Below are positions 7,148-8,542 of a stretch of 8,542 bases of DNA, in pieces. Below the pieces are notes generated by a model. It had not been told where the DNA came from, ran no database searches, and was given only the letters and a program-made list of their open reading frames with translations. The stretch's first letter is position 1, and each line of letters opens with the position of its first letter. The DNA is from an uncultured Pseudomonadales bacterium (GTDB taxonomy: Bacteria; Pseudomonadota; Gammaproteobacteria; Pseudomonadales; Porticoccaceae), in NCBI GenBank assembly GCA_937998635.1, contig CALLDA010000129.1, positions 1 through 8,542 on the forward strand, given 5' to 3'. The translations under genes were made by a program, and so were the position numbers.

Positions 7148-7154
7148 TTCATCC

Positions 7155-7685
7155 ATGAACAAAAACGCAATTCCCCTTTCCCTTATTGCAATTTTGTTAC
7201 TTACTACCACGGCTTGCGGCTGGCACTTGCGCGGCACGGCTGGCAACACTGTCAGCTTCAAGCGCATACATATCAGTGCCGCCAACCTGCACAGCGACCT
7301 GGTCAGACAGTTACAGCGCCAATTGGAAGCCAGTGACGTCGAGGTCGTCGAGAGCGCGACAGACGCAATGTACAGCCTTGTTATCGTCAAGGAAAACAGC
7401 AAACGTCGCACCGCTACCGTCAGTGCCAGCGCCCGGGTTTCTGAACGCTCCCTGACTGAATGGGCCGAGTTTCTGGTACTCAACCGCCAGGGTGGCTCAG
7501 TTATCCCACTCACCAAAGTCATGGTTGAGCGTGTCTTCGAATACGACGAAAACAACGTCCTTGCCACTAACGACGAAGCGCAGATGTTAAAACGAGAAAT
7601 GCGCAGCGAGCTGGCTCGGCAAATATACAATCGTCTGCGCCAACTGAAAAACCCGGACAAGGCTGTCGATGCGCCTCCAGGCTGA
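7155..7685 (+). CDS. lptE: LPS-assembly lipoprotein LptE
   Basis: 176-residue outer-membrane lipoprotein (formerly RlpB) that plugs and helps assemble the LptD barrel, which inserts lipopolysaccharide into the outer leaflet. The signal peptide has Lys3, a hydrophobic core at 6-16 and the cleavage site TTA-Cys21. The mature start CGWHLRG is typical of LptE. The residue at -3 is Thr instead of the usual Leu, so the lipobox is atypical but still recognisable. The rest shows the alternating strand and helix pattern of the family, with VSASARVSERSLTEWAEFLV in the middle, DEAQMLKREMRSELARQIYNRL near the end, and a short tail. E. coli LptE (193 residues) has a longer tail. A good ribosome binding site precedes the start. 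The 3' end overlaps the start of holA by 17 bases, as expected for the conserved leuS-lptE-holA order. Lipid attachment would need Lnt, encoded upstream. Confidence 0.93.
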   Translation: MNKNAIPLSLIAILLLTTTACGWHLRGTAGNTVSFKRIHISAANLHSDLVRQLQRQLEASDVEVVESATDAMYSLVIVKENSKRRTATVSASARVSERSLTEWAEFLVLNRQGGSVIPLTKVMVERVFEYDENNVLATNDEAQMLKREMRSELARQIYNRLRQLKNPDKAVDAPPG

Positions 7686-8542
7686 ACGACTACACAGCCA
7701 TTTAAACGGTGACCTGGCACCCATTTACGTGGTCTCGGGCGATGAACCACTGCTGATTCAGGAGGCCTGCGATAACATTCGCAGTGCCGCACGAGCCGGC
7801 GGCTTCACCGGGCGAGAACTGTTTGAAACCAACCAGTATTTTGACTGGCAACAGGTGCTCAACGAAGCCAACAGCCTGTCCCTTTTTGCCGATAAAAAAA
7901 TCCTCGAATTACGAATTCCTTCGGGCAAGCCCGGCAAAGAGGGCGGCAAGTTTTTCCAGCAATATTGCCAGAACATTTGCAGCGACAACCTGCTCCTGGT
8001 GATACTCCCCAAACTTGACCGATCGGCCACGAACAGCAAATGGTTTCGCACCCTGGACACTAATGGAGCGACTATTCAAATCTGGCCGGTGACCGCTGCA
8101 CAAATGCCCGGATGGATTCAACGACGTTTGCTAGCGGCAGGGATCAAGGCCAATCAGCAGGCCATTGAAGTACTGGCGGATCGTGTCGAAGGCAATTTGC
8201 TGGCAGCCAATCAGGAGATAGAAAAGCTTAAATTGCTGACCGAAAACGACGGCATTATCGATGCAGAAACCATGTCTGCGGTCGTTGCCGACAGTGCTCG
8301 TTATAGTGTCTTCAATCTGCTTGACCGAGCGCTTGAGGGAAACAGTGAAGCCGCCGCTCGCACCCTCTACGGTCTGCGTAATGAAGGCACGGAACCCGCC
8401 GCCGTATTGTGGGCGTTGACACGGGAGCTCAGAACGCTGACCAGGGCCTGCGAACAAATAGCCGGGGGGGCACACCCGGACAGCACATTGAAAAACCTGG
8501 GTGTCTGGAACCAGCGCCAGGGGCTAATCCGCAATGCTTTGA
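7669..8542 (+). CDS. holA: DNA polymerase III delta subunit HolA, N-terminal part
   Basis: The frame is open from ATG 7669 to the window end: 291 complete codons of a family of about 340. HolA is the delta subunit of the clamp loader and opens the beta sliding clamp during replication. The start MRLQAERLHSHLNGDLAPIY and the block VVSGDEPLLIQEACDNIR match the E. coli N-terminus. Further matches are SLSLFADKKILELR in the clamp-contact domain I, DRVEGNLLAANQEIEKLKLL and ARYSVFNLLDRALEGN in domains II-III, and VLWALTRELRTL with VWNQRQGLI in the C-terminal collar region. The degenerate P-loop of the gamma/tau subunits is absent, as usual for delta. The start overlaps the last 17 bases of lptE in another frame. 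A run of seven G at 8464-8470 lies in frame (Ala-Gly-Gly-Ala) and does not break the gene. The C-terminus is beyond the window; nadD often follows in relatives. Confidence 0.95.
   Translation, partial: MRLQAERLHSHLNGDLAPIYVVSGDEPLLIQEACDNIRSAARAGGFTGRELFETNQYFDWQQVLNEANSLSLFADKKILELRIPSGKPGKEGGKFFQQYCQNICSDNLLLVILPKLDRSATNSKWFRTLDTNGATIQIWPVTAAQMPGWIQRRLLAAGIKANQQAIEVLADRVEGNLLAANQEIEKLKLLTENDGIIDAETMSAVVADSARYSVFNLLDRALEGNSEAAARTLYGLRNEGTEPAAVLWALTRELRTLTRACEQIAGGAHPDSTLKNLGVWNQRQGLIRNAL

Noticed and set aside
7136..7792. 218-codon minus-strand frame across lptE and the start of holA
   Set aside because: It is antisense to two clearly conserved genes, and its translation is rich in Arg, Ser and Leu with no family motif; a shadow frame.
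8464..8470. Run of seven G as a possible frameshift in holA
   Set aside because: The HolA frame is intact on both sides (RELRTL before, VWNQRQGLI after), so no indel is needed.
1..8542. Mobile elements, CRISPR arrays, tRNA genes or a novel defence-type system
   Set aside because: The window is filled by eight conserved collinear housekeeping genes with no gap over 150 bases, no terminal inverted repeats, no spaced repeat array and no unknown gene.

Overview
The window is an ordinary chromosomal housekeeping segment from a gammaproteobacterium. All eight genes lie on the plus strand and are packed tightly, in the order miaB (3' end) - ybeZ - ybeY - ybeX/corC - lnt - leuS - lptE - holA (5' end). 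This order is the conserved one known from Pseudomonas and relatives, and Escherichia coli has the same genes in the same neighbourhood. Protein similarity is clearly gammaproteobacterial: the PhoH-like ATPase, YbeY, CorC-like protein and LeuRS all share long recognisable blocks with the E. coli proteins as I remember them. Base composition looks moderate and even throughout. I see no mobile element, phage gene, CRISPR array, tRNA or rRNA. A marine or environmental lineage is possible, but the sequence alone does not fix the genus.

Region 1 (1-450) holds the last 104 codons of miaB, including its TRAM domain, then a 134-base spacer with a 15-base tandem duplication over the miaB stop and a weak candidate promoter. 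Region 2 (451-4465) is the ybeZ-ybeY-ybeX-lnt block. The gaps are 21 bases, a 4-base GTGA overlap and 29 bases, so this is almost surely one transcription unit. ybeZ must start at a TTG codon, and none of these four genes has a convincing Shine-Dalgarno sequence. Region 3 (4466-4582) is the leuS leader, with a perfect TATAAT box and then a GC-rich hairpin followed by a T-run just before leuS. Region 4 (4583-8542) is leuS - lptE - holA; lptE and holA overlap by 17 bases.

The genes join two themes. One is RNA maturation and translation: MiaB modifies tRNA, YbeY with its partner YbeZ acts in rRNA and ribosome maturation, and LeuS charges tRNA-Leu. The other is the envelope: Lnt finishes lipoproteins in the inner membrane, and LptE is itself a lipoprotein and so depends on Lnt before it can work in LPS export. 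HolA is the delta subunit of the DNA polymerase III clamp loader.

I did not find an undescribed system. The points most worth checking are that the LeuRS lacks the leucine-specific insertion seen before KMSKS in E. coli (about 44 residues fewer there), the hairpin and T-run in the leuS leader, and the start and stop signals around the miaB-ybeZ junction.
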